A stretch of 64,000 nt of DNA from the NCBI GenBank assembly GCA_949130495.1, contig OX422221.1, positions 481,419,659-481,483,658 of the forward strand, given 5' to 3'. The position numbers were made by a program, and so were the translations under genes. Below, piece after piece: positions 36,744 through 50,652 of the stretch. The first letter of the stretch is position 1. Each line of letters begins with the position of its first letter. A model generated the notes under the pieces. It was given only the letters and a program-made list of their open reading frames with translations, ran no database searches and was not told the origin of the DNA. This DNA comes from Sambucus nigra. Taxonomy: Eukaryota; Streptophyta; Magnoliopsida; Dipsacales; Adoxaceae.

Positions 36744-38930
36744 TGATCTTCTTCAAAGGCAATTATTTTGCTCTGAGATCTCTTGTTGCTTTGTTCCAAT
36801 CTTATGCTAATCATTCGGGCTAGTTCACCAGTCTTGACATGTTTATTGGCAAAGGAGCTTCTTTTAGGAAAAATAAATTTTGTTTTATTCTTAACATGAA
36901 AGAAGGAGGAGATTCTTTCTCTTACTTGGGTGTTTCTATCGTTCGAGGCAAGCCTAGATCACATCACGTGAGGCCTCTTTCGAATAAAATTATAGTCAAC
37001 CTAGAGGGATGCTAAGGAAAATATCTCTTTATGAATGATAAAGTTCTGTTAGTCGAATCAGTGATACATACCATGATTCTATATAGTTTCAAGATCTATA
37101 AATGACCCCAAAATCTTTCTAAAAGTATTCAACAATGTCTGGAAAATTCATTTGGACTGGTGCCATTTCTAAGAAGAAGGAAGTTATAGGGTCATGGAAA
37201 TTTATTTCTACGCGGCAAAGTTGAGGGAGGCATTGGTCTAAGAAGACTAACAGCTCTCAACACAGCTTCACTTTTAAAGTACTCTTGGGATATTTCTTCT
37301 AAGCCCTTTCAGTCGGCCTCTTTTATTATGGCCAGATTTTAACCATTTGATTGTGGTTTTAGTTACAAGACCGGATCCATCTCGCTAGGTATGAAATATG
37401 CTTTTGGTCATATTTCTCTTAACTCTAAACATCTTGTTAGCACAGGTGATAATATTAATTTCTTGGGAGATAACTGTCTTGGCTCCTTCATTGCTTTTAT
37501 GCTCAATAATATGTATATGTATAACAACACCCTTCCTTACCCCGTGTTATATTTCATAATTGAGAACACATGGCACTCCCCTACTACTTTTTCTTCATGT
37601 TTTCCTAGTATCTACTCCAATATTATGTATTACCCCTTAGTGTCACTCCTATGGAAGACAAACTCATTTGGCATCTCTCTCACATTGGAGAAATATCTTT
37701 CAAACAATCCTATGAATATATGGTGGATCATGATCATAAATTGCCTTTGTTTTTCTTCTATTTATAATAACTTCATCCCTCCTACTCTATCTATTATCTT
37801 TTGTAAATTTCTCCCCAACATGTTACCTACCATTTCCTATCTACACAAAGATGGATTCCAATTTGTATCCAGTGTGAGTTGTGAAAAAGATCTATTGAGG
37901 ATGCTTCTCATATATTTCTCAAATGTTCTTTTTCTTCCAAATTGTGATCTTGGATTGGTGACATTTTTCAAGTTAATTTCATCTCCTCAATTTATATTTT
38001 AAATTGTTAGAAAGGTTCTATACAATGCAAATTTAGTTCGCAAATTTATGACATCTGGCTTGCTAAAATTATATTTTTCTTCCATGGAATTTGGAAAGTT
38101 AGAAACCAAATAGTTTTCAAAGATCAATTTTCAAATTTTAACTTGTCCACCTCTTTTATCAAAGTCCAGCTTCTCCTCATGAATAATCTTAAGAAAGGCC
38201 ACATGCTCAACTCCATCAAGGACTTATATATCTTAAATAAATCGTCCATAAAAGGCAAGCCTAGAAAATCTCCCTCCATCACCCCAGTTTATTATCTCGC
38301 CCTCTCCTTTATGGATCAAGCCCAACACTAATCGCCTTTCTCTTGGATGCCCTGGCATTGCTTCCATTGAGGGCATTTTTAGAACTTCTAGAGTCTTTGT
38401 GAAAGTTGTTTTTTGTAAAAGGCTCCATTCCCCTAATACCTCCTTTTTGTTGAATTGGAAGCCTGCATCATTGGTATTGAATTTTCTTGGAAGAATAATT
38501 GGTCCCACCCATGTATAGTGTTGGATTCCATGTCAATTTTGACATATTTCAATTCTCCCTCGTTCTCCCCTCCATGGTCTATCCGAATTAGATGACCTAA
38601 CTGCAAATCCTATTTGTCATCAATTCATGTTTGGTTTTCTCACATCTAAAGCGGAGGTAAATAAGTTGTTGATCATCTCACTGACATGGGTCTTAATAAT
38701 AGAACACTTAAATGGTGGTGGTCTACTTCGGCTGACATTTACAAATTTGTGACAAAGGATGTTTCACCCATTTCTCATTTAAGATTTAAAAATGAGTCTT
38801 GTTTAGCTTGTAAGATTTTATTTCTTTTTCTTGATAAGGCCTCATATATCCCTTCATTTTGTATGGGTTCCATTTTTTATTTTATTATAATATAGCTCCT
38901 CTTGTGTTGGAATCTTTCCAAGCTTGAGAT
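36744..38930 (+). pseudogene. LINE RT C-terminal part, zf-RVT and RNase H remnant
   Basis: After the LTR the LINE resumes with IFFKGNYFALRSLVALFQSY, FSYLGVSIVRGKPR (RT thumb), then GGIGLRRLTALNTASLLKYSW. An open stretch at 37391-38002 covers the zf-RVT region in degenerate form. From about 38440 come LEACIIGIEFSWKNNWSHP, DSMSILTYFNS and VVDHLTDMGL, the RNase H domain found at the end of many plant LINEs. Frameshifts and stops throughout. Similarity ends near 38940 without a clear poly(A). Confidence 0.82.
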
Positions 38931-38940
38931 TCCAAAAAAA

Positions 38941-40212
38941 TAAATTGTAATACTTTAATGTAAGTTGCCAAAAAATTTGATGGAAAATAAATACTGTCAA
39001 GAGTTCTTCTATTCCAACTCACAAATGCGACACATTTTGTGTGACACACCGATATGTCGCACCCGTATTAGCTCGTGTCCGAGTTCAACATAACTGGATT
39101 CCAAACATAGGTTAGTGTGTGTGTGACACCTCAGTGTATTGCATCAATTTGTGTCATATTACTGAACTGGCCTAAAATTATTTATAGTATCAAACATTCA
39201 AAAATAAGATTACAAATTTCAAAGATATCCTCTTGCCATGAAATTCTTTGTCATGTCATTCTATAAAAAAGGCCCCCAAGTTTTTTCAAAGGTTATGACC
39301 TTGAATCTTCAAAGTAATAGCAACACTAGAATAAAATTGATGAGACCCTCTTTGATATATCTCAAATTCTCAAAAAACTTCCTCAATTGGTATGCTTTCC
39401 CAATCAACACTTTCCTTGAAGACGACTTCTAGGACTTCAGGCTTGTCCCCATCTTTATTTCCTGAACTCTCACTTTAAGTTTCTTCTCTATATGACTAGT
39501 TGTGGAACATAATGCAAAAATGAGTTTTGATACAAGAAAATTAAATTTTACTCAATAGGAAAGGCATAAATTTCATTATCAAATAGGTTTTTGCAACAGA
39601 AGATGAAGTTGATGCACTAACACCAAACATACTTACTACTACGAGGGAATGCCTTTGAGAGTAGTAACCATTACATAAAATAGGTAAATATAATAAACAT
39701 TGATAATGAAATCAAAACTAATGCAAAGAAAAAAATCATGGAAAGATCAAATTTATTTATACGTAAGACTTGGGCGAAACAGAACACGTAACACACGCCC
39801 CCACCCCCCACCTCCCCCCTTCCCCCCCACACACACACATATATGTGTGTATATATATAATCTGGAGTAGGGTGTTTTACTATTTCATAAGGGGATAAGA
39901 CAATTAGAGGTGGGTATTTGGCCAGTAAGGCGAGAAATGAAGGGATGTGGTTAAACTTAAGAAAAATTGAGAGGGTGATGGCACGTCTACTTTTATCGGT
40001 CACTCTTTCCCACTTAAATATATAGCCCAAACAATTATTTCCTCCCTCTTACTTTAATTTTAACATGGCTTGGTAACACAACTGTCCTTGAACAAATCTC
40101 AATCCATCTTCATCTGTGTATCTTGAATTTGCCTCATCATTTACTCATTAAACTTTGCATACTCCCTCCACCCTCTCCATGCTAGGCCTTTTTTTTTGCA
40201 CACTTTCATTCT
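38941..40212. other. AT-rich intergenic DNA, no gene seen
   Basis: No domain recognised. There is a GTGTGACAC-type motif repeated near 39040 and 39120, a C-rich tract at 39796-39828 followed by CA/TA repeats, and a T homopolymer near 40190. Confidence 0.4.
39796..39828 (-). other. G-quadruplex-capable tract on the minus strand
   Basis: The plus strand shows four C runs of five or more bases separated by one to four bases, giving four G runs on the minus strand. This meets the usual G4 pattern. Confidence 0.6.
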
Positions 40213-41004
40213 AAATATGCAACAGATCTGTTGAACAAGTATGGGATGCTAGAATGTAAGTCAATATCAACACCAATGGAGGCTAACACCAAGCTATGCG
40301 TACATGAAGGCAAAGACTTGGAGGCTACAACTATGTATCGGCAGCTGGTAGGTAGTTTAATCTATCTAACACTCACACGACCTGACATAGCATTTGCAGT
40401 CGGTGTAGTGAGTCGATTCATGCAAAGTCCCAAGAAATCTCACTTAGAAGATGTCCAAAGAATATTGAGATACATAAAGAGTACACTTAACTTCGGCATA
40501 ATATACAAGAAGGGTGTTACGTGCAAGGTGATTGGCTTCTGCGATGCTGATTATGCTGGAGACCATAATACACGCCGATCAACTACTGGGTACGTGTTTA
40601 GTATTGGCTCAGGGGCAATCTCATGGTGTAGTAAAAGGCGACCTACTGTATCCTTGTCTACCACAGAAGCTGAATATAGGGTAGCGGCAACAGCGGCACA
40701 AGAGGCAACATGGTTAATGCAATTAATGAAAGATTTGCAACAACCAATTGATTATGCGGTATTGTTACATTGTGATAATCAATCAGCTATAAGTTTGGTT
40801 GAGAATCCGGTGTTCCATGCAAGAACCAAGCATGTGGAAGTATACCACCATTTTATCAGAGAGAAGGTGCTAAAAGGAGAAATAGAGATGCAAGCAATCA
40901 AGACAGATGATCAAGTTGCTGACATATTCACCAAAGGACTTAACACTACAAAGTTTGAAGAACTCCGAGGGAAACTTGGCATGATATATAGAGATGAGTT
41001 TTAA
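40213..41004 (+). pseudogene. Ty1/Copia RNase H region, 5'-truncated but open
   Basis: The frame is open from [12 protein letters not shown] at 40213 to a TAA at 41004. It contains [40 protein letters not shown] (RNase H), [38 protein letters not shown] in order, and [10 protein letters not shown]: the standard C-terminus of Copia pol. The RNase H acidic residues appear present. Everything upstream (gag, protease, integrase, most of RT) is missing, so it cannot act alone. The conserved open frame and the adjacent LTR suggest a fairly young fragment. No plain ATG at the left end, so it is not annotated as a working gene. Confidence 0.93.
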
Positions 41005-41029
41005 AGAGAGATTAAGTGTTGAGGGGGAG

Positions 41030-41501
41030 TGTTAAAGAAAATAGAGGCACCACCGCCTCTCTCTTCTCCCTCTCTCTCTCTCCAGATTTTTCTACCCATT
41101 TCCTTCCTCTATCCAGAATTTTCCATTTCTGGAAAGCTCCTCCACCGCCACAATGTTATGGCTATAAATCGTTAAGCCACCGACATATATCACTATATAT
41201 ATGGAGCATTGTACCAATTTCTAATCAAGGAAGCAAAGAGAGAAATAAGTTAAAGAAACCAACAAGTGAGAGAAAGTAATAAGTGAGTGTCCAAATAAAT
41301 AGTGAGTGTCTTTAAAGTGAGTGAAGTATGTATTTAGGTCATAAAATTGTGTCCTAAATATTGAGTCACTTTTGTAATATTAGTGGGTCATTTGAGTGTG
41401 TATTTTGTGAGTCAATAATTGTACTCAAATTTGTACAATTATTTCTGTGTAATAAAATAGTTTTACTTGAGGTTAACCGCTTGCCCAATTTTTACTCAAC
41501 A
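41030..41501 (+). mobile_element. Copia 3' LTR
   Basis: Preceded by the polypurine tract GAGGGGGAG, it begins TGTTAAAGAA and ends ACTCAACA (472 bp), in the right place after the pol stop. A CT-rich stretch and the sequence around ATATATATGGAGCATTG (about 41190) may hold the promoter. The partner 5' LTR is not in the window. Confidence 0.85.
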
Positions 41502-43647
41502 GTTATGCATGTAGGAAAAAAAGAGAGAATAAGGAGAAATAGAGTGAGAGAGAATTGGAGAGAGGTGGTTCTTTTGGAACTATTTTATAAGTAGTTCTCA
41601 TATCTTTTATTAAATGTTTTTCTTTACTTTTATGTTTTTCGTATATGCTATGTCTCTATGTCTCATGGTTCTATTTTTTTTAATATAAATCCCTCATATA
41701 GTTCTTATTCGTTTAGGCTTAATGTTGAGGTATTCTTTTAGCTCTCGCATATGTTTTAGGTTTTTTTGTAAAGTTATGATATTTTTCTTCTTCATTAATT
41801 GGGTTTCAAAAAATTTTAGTTAAGATTTTTAGTTGATTGTAACTTGTAAGAGGCTATACGATCTACATATTATATATGCCTTTTGGTTTTCATGTATGAG
41901 AAATATACATTTAATTACTTTACAATTTTTTATTGCTAAACATTGACACGGATTATTGCATGACAAGCACCATGGACACGACACAATGTAAAATTATCTT
42001 TTTTTTACTTAATACGAATACAATCTTTTTAAAATACATGACAACATGACTAAAACAATTAATAATTTTTTACACCTAAGTAAACATGATCATTCATGTA
42101 AACACAAGTAAAAATACAAACAAGACTAGACATGATAACAAAATTTTTAGTTTTAACACGTATATGACATAACATTATATCGTCTATAAAAAGCTTGACA
42201 TGAACACCATATATCCTGCCAAATTTTAATTTGTACTTGTAAAATATGCATTTCATGAATAAAATTCAATAATTATTTATACATCCATAAATGAGAAATT
42301 TTTTGAGTTTATTAAATTAGGAAATGCTGAGGGGTTAGAAGTTACAATCTAAATTAGCTTGAAATGAAACGCCATATTTAATATTAATGACAGTATGTGT
42401 GAAGTGTCCTAACATATATGTGTTTGGTTTTGAATAAATACGAGAAAAAAATGCTAATCAAAACTTTATTTAGCTCAAGCAAGAAAAAAAACTCAATGAA
42501 GAAAAAAAATTAAGTGAATAAATACAAAGTCTTAAAAATTAAAGCAAAAGGGTTAATTAAGGTTTAGTTTATAACTTTTTTGTTTAATGCTTGTGCTAAT
42601 GTAAATATGAAAGATTTCATATTATTTTTAAAAATATGTTTGCTTAAAAAATCAAAAGTGAATATAGTATTTTAGTTTAAATATATATATATAAGATTAT
42701 AAGTTACATGACCTCTAGGTTCGTCATTCTAAACGTCCAATCTACTTTAACTCACTACACTTGCTAGACAAATCTGAAGAAAAATCTTGATTCATTTTCT
42801 TATGTAAAAAAATATTAAAATGCAAACACTTTGGTTACAAGCACATTAACGAAGGAAACAAAGCAATATAATTTTTTGGATCAACTTTGAACATCAAAAG
42901 TACCCTAAACCATATTGAATCAATTGAATAAATTCTTATGTTAAAGGCTTACACGAAGGGAATGAGAGGTATATAAAATGTGACATTAGAAAAGACGGTT
43001 TTCATAAAAAAAAACAATTGAAACTAATTCATTAGTATAAAATTGGATTTATTTTATATTATTTTGAGCATGAGTTTTCTTGTTCGTTTTTTGAAAAAAC
43101 GTGAACTCATTTTTGAAGATCACATTAGGTTAAATTAATTGGGTGCCTTTATGCATAATATGCTAAATAATATTAAATTTATGTTATATTTTCTATCATC
43201 CTTCATTTTACTCTTTTTAACATTTTTATTATATATTAGGCCATGGATAATCATTATCAAGAACCAAAAAGAAAACAAATCCCTAAATATAAAACCTCAT
43301 GTGAATTCTCTTTTATATTTTGGTGATTGCAAAATTGTAAATATAGGTGAGTTTATAAAATTTTAATTATTTCGAGGTTAAATATACTTTTAATGCATTC
43401 TAGTTAATAAACTGTAACCGTGCCATCGACACAGGCTCACACATATAATGTGGTAATGTCGGGATATGTTACATGAGTGTCATCGACACGGGTTAAAGAT
43501 TTATATGTGATGGTTAAAGATGGTTCAAAAGGGATCTGATTACTTTTGTGGCAATATGGTAATTATCATATCTGAATGATCATTCAACTCTGCAATAGAA
43601 CTACTTGTGCGTGTGGTATATTTAAAACTTGGTGTGGGAAATATGGG
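41502..43647. other. AT-rich intergenic DNA, no gene seen
   Basis: Low GC, no domains and no clear repeats. Small ORFs (42059-42256, 43139-43366) lack any coding signature. Motifs with GACACGAC near 41945-41990 resemble unclassified dispersed plant repeats. Confidence 0.4.
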
Positions 43648-43922
43648 GTACCAATGTCAAGATAATTGCAGCATGCAAATGGTAAAAATGTTGAAAACGT
43701 TGTCGTTTTTTTATACATATTCTCACATAAAACACATTGTTCCGCCTGAGAATTGCACCTAATAATATAATATAATCTCAAGCGAAACATAGTGCTCCTC
43801 GTGAGAATATTATATTATTAGGTGTAATTCTAAGGCAGAACACTGTGTTCCGTGCGATAATACAACCTCAAAAATGACAACATTTTAAGCACTTTTACCA
43901 TGAAATTATGTGTTGGTATAAA
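43648..43922. mobile_element. Foldback/MITE-like element, about 275 bp
   Basis: Arms 43681-43778 and 43803-43900 are inverted copies: GGTAAAAATGTTG against CATTTTAAGCACTTTTACC, and GAATTGCACCTAATAATATA against TATTATTAGGTGTAATTC. The loop is about 24 bases. Weaker similarity extends the arms to about 43648 and 43922. No coding. Confidence 0.8.
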
Positions 43923-44285
43923 TTAAAGCGTCTGTTTGTTTGGAAACCCTATACCATACCAACCTCCAATTATACACGTTTACTCATTGAGTTCCTAATT
44001 TTTTGTCCAAATATACATGTTTACCAAGCACGCTGGGATGATCTAAAGTTGCATTGTTAAAATCAAACCTCACTCAGATCTTGAATTTTATAGAGCATAA
44101 GGCTCAAGAAAAAGACCTAATAGATATCTCAATGATCTATCTATCTTAAAAACCCGTCCTCGAAACAAATTTACCTCTCTAAAATATGTACAACATGAAA
44201 GACACAGCGTCTCTCACTCCTTAAGGTTAGGTTGCGGTTATGATGAGCTTCATATTTAGACATCTAAATGATGTTGTCTGGTATT

Positions 44286-44530
44286 CACTACAACAAAAAG
44301 GGTTTTTATCACATTTCACCCATAAGGATTTGTCAAGGTCAAAACCTTGACAAAAAAAACATGGATCCCTTGTCTTAGTCTTTGACCCTGACATAATCGT
44401 GACAATAAGTTGTCACGGTCATGTCACTGTCAAAGACCTTGACAAGATTGTTGTCACAGTTGTGTCAGGGTCAAAGATTGTGACAACAGTTGTTTATCGT
44501 CATGGTCTGTGACCCTCACATGACCGTAAC
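44286..44530 (+). repeat. CACTA left terminus and subterminal repeats
   Basis: After the terminal inverted repeat, units such as GTCAAAGACCTTGACAA, TTGTCACGGTCATGTCA and GTGTCAGGGTCAAAG repeat in both orientations. These are the presumed TNP protein binding sites. Confidence 0.85.
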
Positions 44531-45443
44531 AACAAAACGAAAATAAAAAACCTATTCTCCTTATCAGTCGTTGTTTTAAAAAATTTCCCTCTCTGTCTCT
44601 TTCTCTCTCTATCTCTCTCTCTCTCTCTCTCGATGCTCTCTCCTCTCTCCTCTCCTCACTTCTGCCTCTATCCGCTCCTCACTACCACTTCCTCTCTCCT
44701 CTCCTCACCTCACTGATGCTTCCAGTCCACCTTTTACCACCGACGCATTATTAGTCCGTAGCTACATCTCTCCTCTCCTCACAATAGTTGTCAAGTTAAA
44801 CTCATCTTAATTAGGAATTTCTTCTCACCGTCCTTTTATTTTCCATTAGATTATGAATATGGGGTTTCAATCTGTGTGAAACAAATAAGGAAGATGAATT
44901 AGTCACTTCTATGAAAGTATTTACATTTTTACATCATTGCTAATCAACATGGAGAAGAAAGAGAAAATTTAATTCGGACTTGAAATTAGTACTTGAAATC
45001 TGTATAATGTTTGACATAATGGATGGAAGTATTGTTCTTAATGCAAAAGAAATGCTCATCTGAAAAAAATGTAGCCTGTTGGAATGAGATTTCAATGAAA
45101 ATCTATTTATTTGTGTATTACTGTTTTGTGGATTTGTTAGCCTAGCATTATGCAACTACAAATGCTTGTGTCCTTATAATCATTTGTCAACTCATAACAC
45201 AATATTACTATACAAATTTAGATGAATTTTAATAAAAGCCATTTATTTAAATTGTAGATTTTGTTATTGGAGTGTGGTGTGTATTTAATTTGTTGAAGTG
45301 TGGTGTGTATTTAATTTGTAGTTTTTATTGTTGTCAATTTACAGTGTGGTATGTATTGATTTTTTAAGGGCTGTGTAACACCAAAATCGCCGCGTTCTTT
45401 GTTTCGCACCACCATCAATTCTTCACTATTTCAAACAAGGTGC
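44531..45443 (+). other. CACTA internal DNA, CT-rich then AT-rich
   Basis: A CT microsatellite and CTCTCCTC-rich stretch at about 44585-44780, possibly leader-like, is followed by AT-rich DNA. GTGTGGTGTGTATTTAATTTG is repeated near 45270 and 45299. No coding region seen. Confidence 0.5.
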
Positions 45444-45477
<34 letters not shown>

Positions 45478-45493
45478 GTGATATATATATATA

Positions 45494-45583
<90 letters not shown>

Positions 45584-45601
45584 TATATATATATATATCA
45601 C

Positions 45602-45660
<59 letters not shown>
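45444..45660. repeat. Large palindromic microsatellite (CA)n-(TA)n-(TG)n
   Basis: (CA)13 at 45444-45469, TA tracts with AGTG/CACT markers at 45477-45500 and 45577-45602, and (GT)25 at 45611-45660. The markers mirror each other around 45539.5, so the two halves are reverse complements over roughly 95 bp each (inner markers off by two bases). Confidence 0.95.
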
Positions 45661-45661
<1 letters not shown>

Positions 45662-45821
45662 GTCCCCTCAATCGTCGAGGGCTCACAACGTGTTACAGCT
45701 GGGAAAGCAAAGCAAACAGTGAAAAAGGAAAGCGGAAAGCAGAAAGGGCTTACACCTGCCAAATCGTCTAACCAGTAGTGGGGATAACTTGGCTCTCCTA
45801 CCGAATATCAATCCATTTTTT

Positions 45822-46365
45822 ATGATAACCCAAATTTAAAACAATTCTTAGATTTGTAATAACTCTTGTAATTATTTGAAACAATTTTGAATTTGGTTTA
45901 TGATATGGATTTGTATTCTTCTAGTGTCATTGTTAATTTGTATTCTACTAATCTAGTATAATTATTAGATGATAGTTGTCACTCCAATTCATTTGGATTT
46001 GATCAGTTTTTGGGAATTTGAATCAATATCTGTTGGTTGGTTAGTGAATATGTCAATTTGGAGTTTAATCAGTTTAAGCATTATTTCAATGTCTATGATG
46101 TAACCCGAATTTGAAACAATCATTAGATTTGTAATAAGTATTCACATTATTGAAACAATTCCTAGTTTTGTTTATGGTATGCATTTGTATTCTTATAATG
46201 TCGTTGTTAATTTGTAATTATAATAATGCTTTATAATTATTAGATGACAGTTGTCACCCCAGTTCATTTGGATTTGATCAGTTTTGGAGAATTTGAATCA
46301 ATTTTTGTTTGTTGTTCATAAATATGCTATTTTTGATTTTATTCAGTTTAAGCATTATGTTTCTT
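45822..46365. repeat. Tandem duplication, unit about 273 bp
   Basis: Two diverged copies start at ATGATAACCC (45823) and ATGATGTAACCC (46096). Both contain ATTTGTATTCTTCTAGTGTC-like text, TTATTAGATGA.AGTTGTCAC, TTCATTTGGATTTGATCAG and CAGTTTAAGCATTAT in order. A partial third copy may follow at 46418-46460. Confidence 0.85.
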
Positions 46366-46504
46366 ATATATATGTTTTTACTAAGTTGGTTAATCATTAA
46401 GTTGGTAAGGGAATATGTTAATTTAGATCTGTAATAAGTATTCCAATTTGAAACAAATCTTATATATGTGTTTATACTAATACATTTTTTGCAAAATATG
46501 TCTT

Positions 46505-48128
<1,624 letters not shown>

Positions 48129-48149
48129 AATATATGTGAAACATACCTA

Positions 48150-49148
48150 ATATAGTGGATGGTATCGGTGGAAGTTATGTGCAGTGTTCATCAAGGCATC
48201 AGGGAAGTGGTGATAAAGAATGCTCGTCTAGCACTAGGCCCCTAAAGTGGGGAAAGCTAGGGAGCGTAATGGAGAACAAGACATCCTACCAAGATAGGGC
48301 CTTGGAATTGCTCAAAATTATTATTGTCCCCGGGTAAACTTATTGGAGGAAGGTTCCCGTTGAGCTAAAGATGGTCGTTTGGGGGGCATTATAGGTACTT
48401 GATTGACTTAATAGTATTTATAATTTAAATATTACTAACTCACTTTATTTTTTATTTTTTATTTTTTATTTTTTATTTGTTTGACAGGAACAATTTGACT
48501 TGTCCTCACAAGCGCATGACTCCACATTAGAATAACTAAGGGATCAATGAAAAACATGGAAAAAAAACATGGGTGCATGGTATTTTGGCAGGAACCGAGA
48601 ATCCAACTTACGATGTAGGGATACAGTACCCGAGAGGGAGCCAATCTCATTGGCAAACTGACAACAGTTTATCGATAATGAGATATTGAATAGGCTATTG
48701 TCCTCTCATGAATTAAGGAGGGAAAATCGAGCCAAGAAGGTTGACATGCACTACTTCAGGCGTACGTCTTATGCTAAGGTGGAGTATAGGATGGTAAGTT
48801 TTGATTGTTATTTCCTTTTACTTTTATTCTATTCTATTTGGTAATAATTATATACTAATTAACTAATTTTGCATTATTTTATTTTAGGAGATTAGGAGTA
48901 GTCCTGGGGGTAAGCCACATAGGCTCGATGCTTATGTGGAAATTTGAACGAAGAAAGGGAATGATAACGAGCTCAATCTGACCGTGACCGCCACTATTGT
49001 GAGTTATAATTTTAATTTTGTTATTAAATAAACATTTATAGTCATATACTTTTTATTATTTCATCTAATCGTATATGTTTTTGTTATTTAGTGATGCCTA
49101 CAAGGCATCTCTGAGTACGGATGAACTTCGACAAGTGCTTGGGCCGAA
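48150..49148 (+). pseudogene. TNP1-like CACTA gene (Transposase_24 family), exons upstream of E3
   Basis: Exon pieces: about 48150-48400 (RALELLKIIIVPG then WRKVPVELKMVVWGAL), 48488-48793 (LLSSHELRRENRAKKVDMHY, RTSYAKVEYRM), 48888-48998 (HRLDAYVEI, stop, TKKGNDNELNL) and 49092 on (YKASLSTDELRQVLGP). Introns have usual borders: GTAAGT at 48794, TTTTAG at 48887, GTGAGT at 48999. The pattern fits the plant Ptta/En/Spm transposase family, in which a conserved block of the form NR.K....H..G..SF is followed by .A..E.W..TH.KK. Several stops, one at an expected Trp. TNP1-type proteins bind subterminal repeats. E3 interrupts the last exon. Confidence 0.75.
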
Positions 49149-49555
49149 TGATTATACGCAAATATTGGATATTCCATCCCTCGAATCGACGCATTTTAGC
49201 CCCCTCGGGTATCTTATTCCCTATATTTATGCTCGTTAACTAGACAACCTCGGGTTTCTACGTTAACATGTTTTGCAGGGGTTAATTGAGCTTTTATAGG
49301 TATTTGGATGCTAAGTGTGAAGTTCAGACGCATTCTACTCGATTTTCGTACACGATCGCACGTTCAAGGGGATTTAAGTCTTTTCACAACTTGGGTACCT
49401 GGCCCAACATCTACACAGAAGTTGTATCCCTCCTCACAAGCTTTGCGTGACCATGAACGGTGTACGATTCCGATTCTGAACGAAGAAGTTACGACAATTT
49501 TAGCGGAAGGGAATTACAAACATGCCAAAATATAGGAGGAAAGGAGAAGCAGCCC

Positions 49556-49663
49556 TTCTTGATCGATCGATCGATCAAGAAAAAGTTTTTGCAATTCTTG
49601 GGGAGACAGTGGGATTGGATAATTACCATCGATCGATCACAGGGGATCGATCGATCGATCCCC
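49556..49663. repeat. Palindromic GATC arrays in E3 U3
   Basis: A 26-bp perfect palindrome (49556-49581) and a 22-bp one (49642-49663) are built from repeated GATC. The last ends 56 bp upstream of the TATA box. The 3' LTR keeps them in slightly changed form at 60472-60569. Confidence 0.9.
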
Positions 49664-49718
49664 TATTTCCAGCTGATATTTTGGATTTTCTTTTCTATTC
49701 TAATTAATTCCAACTTAC

Positions 49719-49726
49719 TATAAATA
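49719..49726 (+). promoter_or_regulatory. E3 LTR TATA box
   Basis: TATAAATA within CTTACTATAAATACC, conserved in both LTRs (the other at about 60624), about 570 bp into the LTR. Confidence 0.75.
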
Positions 49727-50652
49727 CCAATTTTGTTGTAAATATCAGACATCAAGAGATAGAATAGATTTTAGGTTAGTTTAGCTTAGGGTTTGAGGGT
49801 TTTGGAGAGTTCTTCTTTGATTCTTCTTGGTTTGACACCCAATTGGGTTGTAAGTTACACTATTCATCATCCTCTCCATTAATATAGTTGTTTTCCTTTA
49901 ATTCTTGCTTTGATTAATTAGAATTACATGCTTTTCTAAATAGGTTCCCGTGATTTCTAGTGTAAATTTATTGCGTTTCTTTACCGCTTTCTTAACCGCA
50001 TTTTTAACATGCTTTCTAGATAATTTAAATTAGGTTGTGTTTGAATGGAAATCACTCGGGTTGACGCGTTACTTTTCTTTAGTGATGGTGTTTACAGGTC
50101 TATTTCGGGTGCATTCTCCTAGTTATTGCACCTAGGAGATTTGACGGGGCATATTATGTATGTCCCGTGCTTACGACCTTGCGTGCGCAATTTTTGGGAT
50201 ATTTGTTGACGTCAAAATCTTATTAGTCTTTTATGAAGATTTAGGGGCGTGACAACCCTTGGTTCAATTACCTGTCAAAATGAGGCGCATTCGTAATAAC
50301 TCGTCAACCCATGTATCCATTTTATACTAATTAACTCGGGTGAGGGATATTCGACGCAACCTATAGTTTTACTCGCTTTGTTAATCTAGTTTCAGTACCC
50401 TTGCCTAGATTAATCATTTCCTTTTATGCATCTTTACCTTTTTAGTTTGTAAATCACCTTTTTCACTTTTATTTTGGAAAATTAAATCATATAAATTCTA
50501 GCAACTCGTCTCTGTGGATTTTCGATACCCGACTTGCCGATGTGCTTGCCTTACAAGTGTAGTCGTATTTTAGGTTTTTTGTATTATCGCGGTGAATAGA
50601 AAATAATGACCGTGCCCTTACACGAGCTCACATTTCACGCGCGTAATCAAAA

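Larger units (their letters stand above)
49149..50649 (+). repeat. E3 5' LTR
   Basis: 1501 bp. U3 contains palindromic GATC arrays (49556-49663) and a TATA box TATAAATA at 49719-49726. The R/U5 part has GATTTTCGATACCCGACTTG near 50518, similar to the corresponding place in E2. ORFs at 49308-49723 lie in the LTR and are not genes. Confidence 0.93.

Noticed and set aside
39671..40030. Minus-strand 119-codon ORF
   Set aside because: Runs through CA/TA repeats and the C-rich tract; no domain, no homologous copy in the window.
49556..49663. Bacterial-type GATC methylation region or origin
   Set aside because: The context is a plant LTR; the repeats are conserved between both LTRs and have no bacterial neighbours.
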